Below are positions 10,402-21,150 of a stretch of 64,000 bases of DNA, one piece after another. Below the pieces are notes generated by a model. It did no database searches. It saw nothing but the letters and a program-made list of their open reading frames with translations, and was not told the DNA's origin. The stretch lies in contig PKDH01000051.1 in the NCBI GenBank assembly GCA_002863045.1, positions 26,325 through 90,324 on the forward strand, given 5' to 3'. The first letter of the stretch is position 1; every line of letters begins with the position of its first letter. The translations under genes were made by a program, and so were the position numbers. The DNA comes from Legionella sp. GTDB lineage: Bacteria > Pseudomonadota > Gammaproteobacteria > Legionellales > Legionellaceae.

Positions 10402-10810
10402 ATGATGAGTTTATTAAATGACACCCTTATTTTTGCAGCCATTGTAGAAGAAGGTGGACTTAATCGCGCTGCGCAAAAACTTGGGTTTTCTAATGGGCTG
10501 ATAAGCCGAAGTCTCGCTAACTTAGAAAAGCACTTAGAAGTAAGTTTACTTAAACGCACAACCAGACAACTACAACTTACAACAGAAGGCCAATTATATT
10601 GGCAACATGCTAAGCGCATTCAACTTGAGCAAAACCAACACAGAGGAATGTTTACAAGAAGTACTGCCAGAGTACCATTGGGGTGATTTTTCATTATATG
10701 CAGTGTATGCAGAGCAACAAGTATTGCCAAAACGCACAAGGCTTTTGCTCGATTTTATTTTTGAGCAAGCGCAAAAATTACAAATAAGGTTAGATAATTT
10801 GAAAACATAA
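10402..10810 (+). pseudogene. LysR-family regulator remnant (internal deletion plus frameshift)
   Basis: First frame has a LysR HTH (DTLIFAAIVEEGGLNRAAQKLGFSNGLISRSLANLEKHLEVSLLKRTTRQLQLTTEG); second frame has a LysR-type C-terminal end (LPEYHWGDFSLYAVYAEQQVLPKRTRLLLDFIFE); the effector-binding domain between them is missing. Confidence 0.8.
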
Positions 10811-10826
10811 CACTGCTATTTTTACA

Positions 10827-12482
10827 TTATGATAAGTTTATATATGCATCATTATCTACCACAGCCACCGCTTCTTTTGCACCTTTACGTTTTACCATGC
10901 CATGTTTATCCGTAAAAAACGTATCTGGCATAATAGTCGATTTTTCTCCCAACTGAAATTTGAAACAGTCTTCAGAGCTAAGTTTTTCATTAATGAGCGG
11001 GAAATGAATTTTCGCTTTAAGAAACACTACAATTTTATTATTGCGTGTTTGATCATCTTCTTCAGGCCAAATTTGTGCTGCTAATTGTCTTAATTCATGA
11101 ACGCCTTCAATAATAAAATCTTTTCTGCGATGAAATAAGCTCCATTTTTTACTTTTTTCTTGCTGTTTTTCTAGATGTTGCTGTAATTGCTCATCACTCA
11201 TCTGCAAATAACTTAATAACCTTGTATAAATGAACACATTTTCATTAAATCTATCTGGACCAAGTTCATATTTATTATGATGCATAAAAACAGTTGCGGT
11301 TTTATCCAACCACTTATCTGCTGCAAGCTCAGGCGTTTCTCCTCGGTGAGCCGTACTTACCGCGTTCAAGGCAATGGCTAAACGAAAAGATGAAACAATG
11401 CTGTCTACCGCAGACTGATGCGTTGGCTGCATGTCTTTGCGAGTATAGTTAGGACCACCAGGCTCCATGTTGATTAATTTAGGTAATGCGCCCTCGCCAA
11501 GCCCTTTCTTACGTTGGTAAAGTTGATAAATATCAAGCGCGAGTGCTTGCATGCGCACATCGCTTATCCTGGCTGTATCACCGGCGAAATAAAGGATTTC
11601 ATCTCTATTTTTAGGACTTATCGTCCATCCCATAACCAATGATTTATGAGAATCATACCCATGTCGCCCTGAACGATGATCAGCAGGCGTGCTACAAAAG
11701 GTAATTGGTTGCTGGGATTGCGATTTGAGTGTGATTTCTTCATGCCATTCAAATGCCTTAACATCGGTAAATCCTAACCCTGTAAAAAAATCTTCATCTC
11801 CTACAGGAACGAGTAATTGAGGTAATGGTTTCGCTTCGTTTTGTGCTTTTTTAATCAACGCTTTAAGAGACTGCTCATCCACATGATCGCGATGATTATG
11901 CGAAATTAAAATCACATCGATAGGTGGAAGGTCTGTGGCTTGAAAATTTTTGCCAAAACCTTTGGTTGTTGCAGGATAAATTAAAGGCGCTAAATCATTA
12001 AATACCGGGTCGGTCAATATATTCATACCTGAGATTTGAATCAGTTGCGTTGCATGACCTAGGTTATGCATTGTAAAGTTCTCTTCTCTTGCGCTAATTT
12101 CATGGGGAGCATATTGTTTATCTGGATTTTTATCTTCTTGTTGCTCAAAGTAGGATAATTTCATACCCGCTTTTGTAATGAACAACCAGTTAAAAAATAA
12201 GCGTAGCAAAGGCGGCGCTGTGGTTAGCCAGCGCAAAAAACGTTTGACTTGAGTTTCGCGAAAAATTCGAGGATCAATCCATTTATCAAGATTTGCCTCA
12301 CTCGTAACATAACGGCCATCAGGACGCATTTGAGGCGATAAAAATTCTTTAGCAAGCTCATCATTTGGAGTGAGTGCCTGCATTAACCCAAGCATCGTGT
12401 CAAGTGAATTGTATGGCGGATATGGCAAATATGGCTGACCTTCTTTAAGTCTTCTTTGAGCAATTTTTTTAGATGTAGGCAT
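10827..12482 (-). CDS. Metallo-beta-lactamase-fold hydrolase, NAPE-PLD-like, with C-terminal extension
   Basis: NLGHATQLIQISGMNILTDPVFNDLAPL, ILISHNHRDHVDEQSLKAL, FAGDT, metal-binding His/Asp pattern. Confidence 0.8.
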   Translation of the reverse strand: MPTSKKIAQRRLKEGQPYLPYPPYNSLDTMLGLMQALTPNDELAKEFLSPQMRPDGRYVTSEANLDKWIDPRIFRETQVKRFLRWLTTAPPLLRLFFNWLFITKAGMKLSYFEQQEDKNPDKQYAPHEISAREENFTMHNLGHATQLIQISGMNILTDPVFNDLAPLIYPATTKGFGKNFQATDLPPIDVILISHNHRDHVDEQSLKALIKKAQNEAKPLPQLLVPVGDEDFFTGLGFTDVKAFEWHEEITLKSQSQQPITFCSTPADHRSGRHGYDSHKSLVMGWTISPKNRDEILYFAGDTARISDVRMQALALDIYQLYQRKKGLGEGALPKLINMEPGGPNYTRKDMQPTHQSAVDSIVSSFRLAIALNAVSTAHRGETPELAADKWLDKTATVFMHHNKYELGPDRFNENVFIYTRLLSYLQMSDEQLQQHLEKQQEKSKKWSLFHRRKDFIIEGVHELRQLAAQIWPEEDDQTRNNKIVVFLKAKIHFPLINEKLSSEDCFKFQLGEKSTIMPDTFFTDKHGMVKRKGAKEAVAVVDNDAYINLS

Positions 12483-12598
12483 AAAGGGCTTGTTTGAGAG
12501 TCACTGATATTTCAATAATTATACATATATATAATTATTTAAGCAAAATTTATCATGATTCAAGGTAGGTTTACATCACTTGGCTTTTTGGCAGGTTA

Positions 12599-12750
12599 TC
12601 ATGCTTCTGGCGTAGGCTTTTGCCTTAGAATTTTAAGTTGACTCTGCTTGGATTTTTCATCCAGCATTTTTTGTTTAGAGCGCCTTAAGCGGCGCTTTTT
12701 TTGACGTTTTAGTTTTTCTATTCGTTGTTGTTCTTTGGTTTTTTCATCAC
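12599..12750 (-). pseudogene. 3'-terminal fragment of a release-factor-like gene (partial copy of 21677-22084)
   Basis: Encodes DEKTKEQQRIEKLKRQKKRRLRRSKQKMLDEKSKQSQLKILRQKPTPEA*, matching the C-terminus of the 21677-22084 product (DEKTKEQQRVAKLKRQKKRRSRRSKQKMLDEKSKQSQLKSLRQKPISAEG). Similarity ends at ttttttcatcac, 12750. Confidence 0.88.
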
Positions 12751-12771
12751 ACAGCCAAAAGCCTCATATTT

Positions 12772-15700
12772 CTAAGCATGATTGAGGGTATTGTTTAATC
12801 GTTCAAGGTCGTTGATAACCGTGACACGAGATTTAAGCTTAAAAAAGCGCGACGTGCTGTTCGTAATATCTGCATCATTTTTTATTTTGCACATAAGCGC
12901 ACGCATCACAGAATCTGTTTGCGCGGTAGGGATTTTAAGTTTGCTTTGTACTTCTTCAATATAACCCTGTAAGTTGTCGACCTTACGTTGATACAATGCC
13001 TTATCTTTCAATAACCCAGCTTGAGCTTGTCGCTTTCGAAGATTCGTTAAAATATCATCTAATGCTGTTAAGCAATTATCCGGTTGTTGATTGATTTGCT
13101 GCAGCGTTCTATCAAGTTTAAAGCGTTTATTAAGCATACGCTGAAGATGACCATACTCTTTGTAAGCCGTGGTTGCATTATCAAGTTTTCCGCTACGGGT
13201 ATTGAGCTGTAGCAATGAAGCTAATGGTTTATTGTCAATTTGGATGTCGTTAAGTTGTGCTAAAAAATGGTTCAGTGAATAATCATTTTTTTCCTCGAGA
13301 AGTGCTTTCCAATCAAGCGCGCGTAATTGTTCTTTATACGCCTTTAATGTGTCTATCTTTGATTGTGTAAATGGCTTACTAGATTGCCCTAATCGTGTGC
13401 AGGTTTTATCTATAAAATCACTCAACATCGTCACTATGAGGTCAGCTTCGGCTGTTAAGGGATGAGGTGGTGTTGAGTTGTCTTCGTTGCTTAGGCACAT
13501 GCCAAGCGAGTTAACGTAAAGTTTCATGCTTTTAAGATAGTGCCGGCTCTCAACATGGCTTGTTTGATAGAAGGCTTTATCCAAAAGCACAGGAAGCTCT
13601 ATTAACACGGCCGTTAGTGAGGAATTGTTGTGAGTTTGCAGTTCTCCATGTAAACGCACAAAGGCTTCCTTATCGGCGCCAGGTATAGCAGGTGATAAGA
13701 CAGCAGCGTTCAGCGTTTTAAGAAGAGCAGGCAATACATCTGGCGGCGCCGCAATGGCTGTCAATGTTTGCAAAGCCAGCGCATGACTATCCATTAACAC
13801 CGTTAAGTGCGCAAGATTGCCCTGCGCCATACACACACCAAGTCCCATAAGATTGGCCGCCATCGCAGAGTGTCGTTTTTTGTTGATGGCTTCGTTACGT
13901 ACATGTTGTGCTTGTAAAAAAAGTGGTTGGGTTTGAGGGTATTTCGCAAGCCACGGAGCTAGCTCTTTTTGTACTGTTTCATTAGCTGCCAAAGCTGCTC
14001 GATAGAGTGCCTGCGTTTCATTCTCAACTGGTTTTTGTTCTTGGCGGGCAATGAACGTGGGTATCATGGTTTGATTTTTGGGCGCATCAATCAAAGCCAA
14101 CCGTTCAGGCTGTGCAACTACCGGGATGGCAGGATGAAGTAATAAAGGGTCGAGATTCAAAGGCTCAATGAGTGCTTGATAAAGTGGCGTTAATTGTGTG
14201 CGATATTGAACTAACGTCGCGTTTAAATGCTCTGAGTCTAACGTATGATTGGTATAACAAATATAGGGGTTTAAGCGTTGGCCATTTGGATTAGCGTCTT
14301 CTAATAATTGCGTCCATAGCCGGTCTGATTCTAGAAGAAATTGTGCTTTGGCCGCCACAATAGCGCGCTGCTGTTCAGTATCTAGCGCTTGCTGTAAATA
14401 AGCATCAAATTGATTGGCCCATGAAATTTGCATCTTTTTAACTTGATGCCGTATGCCGTGTTCGACCGTGGCTTCGGCATCCATGGTTGCCGTTATCAAA
14501 TCTAGCAAAGCTAATTTTGCGTGACGTGAACGCGGGCGCGTGTCTCGGTTAGCTTGGGCGACCAGGTCATTGAGATTGAAAATACCGATGAATTCACCAG
14601 CCTTGCCATCACGCGCTGTGCGTCCTTTTAGCTGCGCACGGTCGCGATAGCGAAATAAATCGGTTTCAACCACAAGCAAGGTTTCCGCCAGTTTATCCAA
14701 GTGCTGTTGTTTGCTTTTTGGCGGGTTGACGTTAGCACGTTGGGTTTTAATATCGACGCCACGTCCCACCAATGGCGTAACAAGCGTTATCATGCCGGCT
14801 TGTTTTGCTTGGGCAATACGACGCTCAAATTCTTCTGTATCGTCGCAATTTTTAGCATGAATCATTTGAATACGGTCACTACCCACTGATTGCACTAATC
14901 CTCCATAGAGTTGCTCGGTCTTATCGATGTCCTTACAAGCAATAAGCAAAGGTTGATGCTTGTGCTTCATAGCTAACCGCTGTAATGCCTCTATTTGTGT
15001 AGAGGCGCGAAAGAAAAAGGCTACATTAGGGTTGCAAAAAACTGTGGGTAGATAATGTAGCTTACCCGGGCGGCGTGGTGGAATTTTTAAGAGATGCTGA
15101 AAACCAAAGTGCGTCATCGCCGAGGTTAATTCCTGTGCTGTACCGGCTGTGCCGGTAATACCTACTTGATAACCAAATTGACTAAAAAAGCTCGCAACAT
15201 TTTGGCTATCAATGCATTCAATTTGGTTATCACAAGGAAATGGTGGCATGCCCTGCTCACCATTCGTCCTTTTAAATAAGTCAATGTTTTCTTCATGCTG
15301 TTGGTTTAAGCGCGCATGCAACGCTTGCTGAACACCATAACTTAGCGTGGCCTCTTTATCTTCGACGTGATTAATGAGGACATGCGCTTGGGAAATGATT
15401 TGTTCTTTGCCATAAACCATGCGCGTTACACGGCGCACAAGAAAATCGCGATTTTCTTGCAGTTGCTTGGCAATGCAAGCGGCATCAAGTAATTGATTTA
15501 ATTTAAAAGCAGAAAGTCTAGTCTCATGCTGTTGGTAAGCATTTGTATCTTCTTTTTGTAGATACTGTTTAAACAGCAAAACATCCTCTTGTTCTGTAAA
15601 CGCTTCGTTTAAAAAGATAGGTGAATCAATAAATTGATTCGCTAAAGGATACACCCAGGCTAACGGGTTGGTGTAAATATCTTCTTGGCTATCGGAAAAA

Positions 15701-18700
15701 TTAAAGGCTGTACTATTATCATACAGCTCAGCATCCACTTCATCGACAATTAAAAAGCGAGCATCCGCTAGAGGAAAATGAGCTTTATCCACCATTTTTA
15801 ATTTAGAGCAATACAAAGAAGCATCGGCCGCGGTGCTATAAATAATGGTGGGCGTTTCAAAATGATTATCCACAGTCGTTGCGGTTACCAGTGCGGTTGG
15901 TAAGTGTAAATAATCAAAAAATGCCCGACTTTCATCAAAATCTCGCTTGGTTAATAACGCATTTGGCGCTAACGCCATCACATGTGAAGCGCCCGCCACA
16001 CGTCCAAAGGAAAATTGCCAAGCCGCCAGTAATGCTTTGGTGATACTTTTACCCTGGCCGGTGGGAATTTCTAAAAGCGTATGGCCATTAAGATAAAACG
16101 TACTCATCACGCTTAGAATTTGCGAGTAATAAGGAAAACGACCGGTGGTGCGAAAATACACCTCACATAATACTGCGAGTGCTTCTAAGCGCGGTGTTGA
16201 ATCTTCAAAATTGCTGTGAGATTTAGCCATACAATCCTGGTAATAGCTTTGCAACTCTTGGGCGGTGAATTGATTAATCGGCTTTATGGTGCCAGAAATT
16301 GGCAAGCAGGCATGATGCGAGCAGGCCAGTATGTATTGAATATTTTCCTTTAACGTATCTTTTAGTGCATCAGGCAAAATCTGTTCTTCGGTAAGTGGCT
16401 GCATACCGGCTAAAAATTCATTCACACCTTTTAAGGTGTATTGTTCTATCATCATGTGGCGATGGCCAAAGGGATCTAACTCATAGGCGGCAATCCACGC
16501 GGCAATCTCATCGTCCGATTTGGTGCTTTGCTCGAGCAAGGCTTGAATACCTGGGCAAGGCGTTAACTGATAGAGCGCATCAAGTTTGTGCAAAGTCTCG
16601 GGCGTTAAGTGCGCAAGCTTTGTAATGAGCGTTTGTTGGTCGTCCAAGGACACGGCTTCATCTAGTCTGCGCCAACAAGCACCTGCTAAAATGGTGAGTA
16701 TCGCACCAACTTGATTTTTTTCAACGTGGCTAAGGCTATCTAGAAGAGCACCTAATACTGGCAATGGCTGCGATTCATGCTTACCTATCCATTTGATGAA
16801 CTGCATGAGCGGACGGTTGGGATAACGTCGCAGATATTCTACTAATCGCGCTAATACTTTGCTTTCTTGGGTTAACGTTTTCACGTGATGCAATAGTGTA
16901 CTAAAGGCCTCTCTTGCCAGCGATGAATGGTCTGTTAGCCAGTGGCGTTTAATATGAATCAACGATAACGCATTGTGCCAAGTGGCTTCATCTTGAGCTA
17001 AATCTAACAAAGCAAAACTATCAGCTTCGTTAAGTTGCAACGTATCATCAAGCAGAGCGTCTAATAATGTTATTTTTTGCCGTATTGTTAATTGGCTTTG
17101 CATCACCCAGCGCACGATGCGCGGGCTATCACGATGAGAGGCGCGCAATAGGGTTAAAATTTCAATCCATGCGTCTAAATCGGTCCCAGCGTCTTTATGG
17201 AAGGCTCCCTGGCGATATAACTCTGCCAACACCCTATCTCGTCTTTTGGGCGATGGCCAGTCACTAAGGCTTGTCAGAAAAGCATCCATTCGTTCTTTTT
17301 CTTGGAAACATGCATCGATTTCAATTGCTAACTTTTTACCTTTGATAACAGGTAAACGTGCGACTAAATAGTCATTTAAGGCACTTGATAATATCACTGT
17401 ATCAAGCACTAATACGCGATCATCAATGTGTAAATCATCTATCTTTTGACTAATGTCTACGGTCATTGTGTGCGTTATCATCGTAATAAGCGGGGTTAAT
17501 AGCTGCTCGCGAATAAAACCTAATCCCGGATAGTTGAGATAACCAATGACCTCTTGTATGGCAGTAAGTACCGCTTTTATGTCCGCTGGGTTGCCTGTTT
17601 GATTCGCCGTTTTAAGTTTATCGATGATGCTTTGAAGTTTGCCTGCAATTAGCTCAATGAATATCCCCCCCTTTACACCAAGATTTAATGCCCTAACCTC
17701 ATCAAGTAGCGCCTCTAGTTCCTCGGCGAATACGCCTAATTCTTCGATTAATTGCGTTAAGCTCTGTGATAATGCAACATCTGCCACATATAAATTAGCA
17801 AAATGCTCACGCAGTGTTTTTTGTACACGAAGTGAGGTGACACGCCCTTTTTGGTCTAATTGATGAAGTGCTTCAATAAGATGGGTAATTTGGGTAACCG
17901 ATAATAATGTCTTGGTTTTAGCGACGTTCACTAAGCGTAAAAATGATAACGCTTCACTTAAAATCACTGGATTTTTTAAGGTTAAAAAAGTTGATGGTTG
18001 CTGAAAAAAATGCGGCCATTCTGCTGCGGGGAGCAGGCTTGCCAGCAAACAAACCCATGCATGTTGCTCGGCATTACCAAGTCGCAATCGTACAAGCTTT
18101 GTTAATAATGTATTTAATGCTTTGCGCGTGAACGTTGCGTTTTGGTGCTCGGATACATTAACCATCACCGCATACATAACCTCGCCATGCACCGTTATCG
18201 ATTGCATCAAGGTATTCATATCGGCGAGCAAACTTAATTGCAATAAAGCCATCGCTTCAGGCAACGTTGGTTTAACCAGCTGTTCATCTAAGTGGCCATT
18301 CATTTGTTCAAGTACTTGAGCACCTAATAAAGGTTGGGCATGTATTTGAAGCCAATTGATAAATTTATCAACATCAGTGGTTAGTTGCTTGCCGCGTTTT
18401 AACGCACGCGGCCCGGTTGTGCTAAACGCCATTAACGGTAATAACTGTTTTTTCAAGCGATTATCACTTTCATCATCATTCCCTAAGCCATTAGTCTGTA
18501 ACGTCAGCAGCAATTGTTGGTAAGATAGGAAGACATGGGTATAACGTTGGCAACCAATATAGCGGTAAAAATATTTCTCGGCGGAGAAAAAGGAATTAAA
18601 TTGGTTGGCTAGCTTAGCAAGTGTTTTGATATCTATGTCGTAGGCAAGATAAGACGACTTAGTGGCTAAAATATCATCCATTGCTTGAGGGTCTTTGATC

Positions 18701-21150
18701 TCACCTAATGAATTTGCGTATAACTTATCTCCTCGAAATTCACCAGACCGACTATGTACACGTACGAGCCTTAAACAATCTTGGTGTTTATCCATCAACA
18801 CCATAGCGTGAGTATGCTTGTGGCGTACCAAGGAGGCTACGGTTTCACTGATAAAATCGTACTTAAATCTATAAATATCGGTATAGAAGCCTGGGGGACA
18901 TCTATCATGGTCAGAAATTTTTTCATCTTCAGCATATTTGAGATATCGTCTATAAAGTTCATCTTGCGTAAAAAATAATTTATTTGGTCTTATCCACAGC
19001 ACCTGTCTTCGGAATTGCTCAGGCTTTTTTTTTGTTAAATATATTGGGGAAGTTAAGTCATCTTCAGACCAAGTGTAGTAGTACTCTGTATCGGGTAGTA
19101 AATAATGCCGATACTTTTCCCAATCAAACTCAGCGCTCTTTGGAGTTAACTTCATGTCTTCGGTGACTAAAACATACTGACCTAACCGGGAAGCCCCACA
19201 AATCGCGCCTTGCATGCCTAGGTCTAAATGCTGAAGATAGTGCGCTTGTTCGTGCGGATTAATGGATTTTCTTAAAATAAACAGTAAACGGTCATAGGCC
19301 GTTTTCATATGGGTGATGTTATCAAGCGGACAGGGTGTGGGTAATGTCACATTAAGTGCGTTGATTTCAGTAAAAAAATAGTGGTGCGCACTCGCTAAAT
19401 CAGCCAAGCACAAGTGTTTATTGGCATGTAAATGTTGCGTTAATAACGTCTCCCACCATACTCGTTCATTGGCTGGCATGTGATGCAAATAATCAATGGC
19501 TTGCCAGGTATCAAACCCCTGGGGATGGCTGGGTTCGTAATCGATTAAACCGTGCCAATTATCAAGCCCGTCTAGAAAAGCGGTTTTAATTAAAGCGTAT
19601 TGATTGCTTGCTTTAAGCTGGTTGAGCTTGATTAAAAACGCTACTATTTTTTGACTGCCCATATGGAGCAGACTTTGGCTTAAAGCGCTTAGATTATCCG
19701 AGGTTAAATCATCTAATAAAGGTGCCTCAGAGTCATCTTTAAAATTAGGATCATCAAGCTGCAAGAGTTGTATGAAAGCATGTTTGCGTTTCTTTAAACG
19801 TGCATTTGAATGATAAATCGTATCAAACACGCGTTGATATTGCTTGCAAAAGCTAGCATACGATCCAATAGAAGCAAAAAAAGGATAAAATTGCCCAACA
19901 TCGCCCAGACCTTCTAAGACAGGCTTGGGATAGGTGATGAGTTGGGCGGCTAACACAGTATCGGTGCGCTCAATTTGTGCTTGTTCTAGCGACGCTTGAT
20001 GATAAAAAATGGACTGCGTTTGTTCATCTTTTTCTATGACCTCAAACCCAAAACCATTCGGTAAATTATCAAAATGAATGCCATCGCTAAATTCATGACG
20101 ATGGTTGACAATTAACCAAAACGTGTCTTCAGGAACATGAGTGATGCGATTGCGCGGGTCGGCGACTAAGTGTGCACAGCGCCCGACAAGATTAAACCAA
20201 ATCTCTTCTAGGGTTTCTAAGGAATAATCTGCAGTAACTAATTGGTGTAAATTATCACGATGAATCAGTTTACCCAATGCGCCTAAATTAAATGCTGGGT
20301 TAGCTTGTTGGTTTTGCAACATGCGTTGCTGTTGTTCGGCAATTTGTTGTTCACGGCTTTGAAACTGCTCTTGGGTCGTTTGTTGTTCTTGATCAACGCT
20401 AGACTCTTGCGCAACTGCATGCTCTTGCTGGTGATGCATTTGATGTTGAACCGCTGCTTGAATACGCTGGCCTCTATTTAAAGCTTGCTTGGTGCGTCTG
20501 ATTTTTTTATTAGAGGATAAAGGTTGCTCGCACAAACTCTGGGTTTGTTCGTCAGATAAAGGTTTATGATGACGCACTTGGTAGCGATAAAAACTGGCTA
20601 ATTGCGCATTCAATGAGGTTAATTTATCTGAATTTTTATTGTCCTCAAATAAGACAATGTTGCAAATTAACTGTGCACTGATCACCCAATCAATCAAAAC
20701 TTGAGCATTAACCGCTGTAGGCAAATAAACATGCACCCAAGCTCCTGGTTTTAATCGACTCAAGAACTGCTGTAATTCGCCGAACACCTCGTTATCAGCC
20801 TCAAAAGCTAACAGCGCATGGGATTTAACTGCAACAGTGTATGAATGGTTATCTGCTTCAACATCAAGCGTATTAAACGATTGCAAACCTGCTTGATACG
20901 CCAGATGAAAACGCGCATTTAACCCCTCTAAAGCTTGGGCCATCGCTCGGTCAGCATTCGTGATTTGAATATTTAATCGTTTATCTTTGGCATAAGTTAA
21001 GAAGGACGCACAGCACTTGTCTAAGCTCTCTACGTTAATTAAAATGGGAAGACTGGGTGATAAGCGACCTGACTGAATGTCAGTTTGAAAACTTAGAAAA
21101 AAATCCTCATTTAATGCATGAGCCTCAATTTGCTGAACATCTTTCGTCAT
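12772..21150 (-). CDS. Giant protein (2792 aa) with SecA-type DEAD helicase core
   Basis: LLEIPTGQGKSITKALLAAW (Walker A), FLIVDEVDAELYDN (DEVD), GITGTAGTAQELTSAM, GRGVDI, QLKGRTARDGKAGEFIGIF; long N- and C-terminal regions of unknown family; Gln-rich stretch QEQQTTQEQFQSREQQIAEQQQRMLQNQQ. Confidence 0.9.
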   Translation of the reverse strand: MTKDVQQIEAHALNEDFFLSFQTDIQSGRLSPSLPILINVESLDKCCASFLTYAKDKRLNIQITNADRAMAQALEGLNARFHLAYQAGLQSFNTLDVEADNHSYTVAVKSHALLAFEADNEVFGELQQFLSRLKPGAWVHVYLPTAVNAQVLIDWVISAQLICNIVLFEDNKNSDKLTSLNAQLASFYRYQVRHHKPLSDEQTQSLCEQPLSSNKKIRRTKQALNRGQRIQAAVQHQMHHQQEHAVAQESSVDQEQQTTQEQFQSREQQIAEQQQRMLQNQQANPAFNLGALGKLIHRDNLHQLVTADYSLETLEEIWFNLVGRCAHLVADPRNRITHVPEDTFWLIVNHRHEFSDGIHFDNLPNGFGFEVIEKDEQTQSIFYHQASLEQAQIERTDTVLAAQLITYPKPVLEGLGDVGQFYPFFASIGSYASFCKQYQRVFDTIYHSNARLKKRKHAFIQLLQLDDPNFKDDSEAPLLDDLTSDNLSALSQSLLHMGSQKIVAFLIKLNQLKASNQYALIKTAFLDGLDNWHGLIDYEPSHPQGFDTWQAIDYLHHMPANERVWWETLLTQHLHANKHLCLADLASAHHYFFTEINALNVTLPTPCPLDNITHMKTAYDRLLFILRKSINPHEQAHYLQHLDLGMQGAICGASRLGQYVLVTEDMKLTPKSAEFDWEKYRHYLLPDTEYYYTWSEDDLTSPIYLTKKKPEQFRRQVLWIRPNKLFFTQDELYRRYLKYAEDEKISDHDRCPPGFYTDIYRFKYDFISETVASLVRHKHTHAMVLMDKHQDCLRLVRVHSRSGEFRGDKLYANSLGEIKDPQAMDDILATKSSYLAYDIDIKTLAKLANQFNSFFSAEKYFYRYIGCQRYTHVFLSYQQLLLTLQTNGLGNDDESDNRLKKQLLPLMAFSTTGPRALKRGKQLTTDVDKFINWLQIHAQPLLGAQVLEQMNGHLDEQLVKPTLPEAMALLQLSLLADMNTLMQSITVHGEVMYAVMVNVSEHQNATFTRKALNTLLTKLVRLRLGNAEQHAWVCLLASLLPAAEWPHFFQQPSTFLTLKNPVILSEALSFLRLVNVAKTKTLLSVTQITHLIEALHQLDQKGRVTSLRVQKTLREHFANLYVADVALSQSLTQLIEELGVFAEELEALLDEVRALNLGVKGGIFIELIAGKLQSIIDKLKTANQTGNPADIKAVLTAIQEVIGYLNYPGLGFIREQLLTPLITMITHTMTVDISQKIDDLHIDDRVLVLDTVILSSALNDYLVARLPVIKGKKLAIEIDACFQEKERMDAFLTSLSDWPSPKRRDRVLAELYRQGAFHKDAGTDLDAWIEILTLLRASHRDSPRIVRWVMQSQLTIRQKITLLDALLDDTLQLNEADSFALLDLAQDEATWHNALSLIHIKRHWLTDHSSLAREAFSTLLHHVKTLTQESKVLARLVEYLRRYPNRPLMQFIKWIGKHESQPLPVLGALLDSLSHVEKNQVGAILTILAGACWRRLDEAVSLDDQQTLITKLAHLTPETLHKLDALYQLTPCPGIQALLEQSTKSDDEIAAWIAAYELDPFGHRHMMIEQYTLKGVNEFLAGMQPLTEEQILPDALKDTLKENIQYILACSHHACLPISGTIKPINQFTAQELQSYYQDCMAKSHSNFEDSTPRLEALAVLCEVYFRTTGRFPYYSQILSVMSTFYLNGHTLLEIPTGQGKSITKALLAAWQFSFGRVAGASHVMALAPNALLTKRDFDESRAFFDYLHLPTALVTATTVDNHFETPTIIYSTAADASLYCSKLKMVDKAHFPLADARFLIVDEVDAELYDNSTAFNFSDSQEDIYTNPLAWVYPLANQFIDSPIFLNEAFTEQEDVLLFKQYLQKEDTNAYQQHETRLSAFKLNQLLDAACIAKQLQENRDFLVRRVTRMVYGKEQIISQAHVLINHVEDKEATLSYGVQQALHARLNQQHEENIDLFKRTNGEQGMPPFPCDNQIECIDSQNVASFFSQFGYQVGITGTAGTAQELTSAMTHFGFQHLLKIPPRRPGKLHYLPTVFCNPNVAFFFRASTQIEALQRLAMKHKHQPLLIACKDIDKTEQLYGGLVQSVGSDRIQMIHAKNCDDTEEFERRIAQAKQAGMITLVTPLVGRGVDIKTQRANVNPPKSKQQHLDKLAETLLVVETDLFRYRDRAQLKGRTARDGKAGEFIGIFNLNDLVAQANRDTRPRSRHAKLALLDLITATMDAEATVEHGIRHQVKKMQISWANQFDAYLQQALDTEQQRAIVAAKAQFLLESDRLWTQLLEDANPNGQRLNPYICYTNHTLDSEHLNATLVQYRTQLTPLYQALIEPLNLDPLLLHPAIPVVAQPERLALIDAPKNQTMIPTFIARQEQKPVENETQALYRAALAANETVQKELAPWLAKYPQTQPLFLQAQHVRNEAINKKRHSAMAANLMGLGVCMAQGNLAHLTVLMDSHALALQTLTAIAAPPDVLPALLKTLNAAVLSPAIPGADKEAFVRLHGELQTHNNSSLTAVLIELPVLLDKAFYQTSHVESRHYLKSMKLYVNSLGMCLSNEDNSTPPHPLTAEADLIVTMLSDFIDKTCTRLGQSSKPFTQSKIDTLKAYKEQLRALDWKALLEEKNDYSLNHFLAQLNDIQIDNKPLASLLQLNTRSGKLDNATTAYKEYGHLQRMLNKRFKLDRTLQQINQQPDNCLTALDDILTNLRKRQAQAGLLKDKALYQRKVDNLQGYIEEVQSKLKIPTAQTDSVMRALMCKIKNDADITNSTSRFFKLKSRVTVINDLERLNNTLNHA

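Noticed and set aside
12782-19166. Short plus-strand ORFs inside the giant gene
   Set aside because: They are antisense to a continuous 2792-codon frame with clear motifs.
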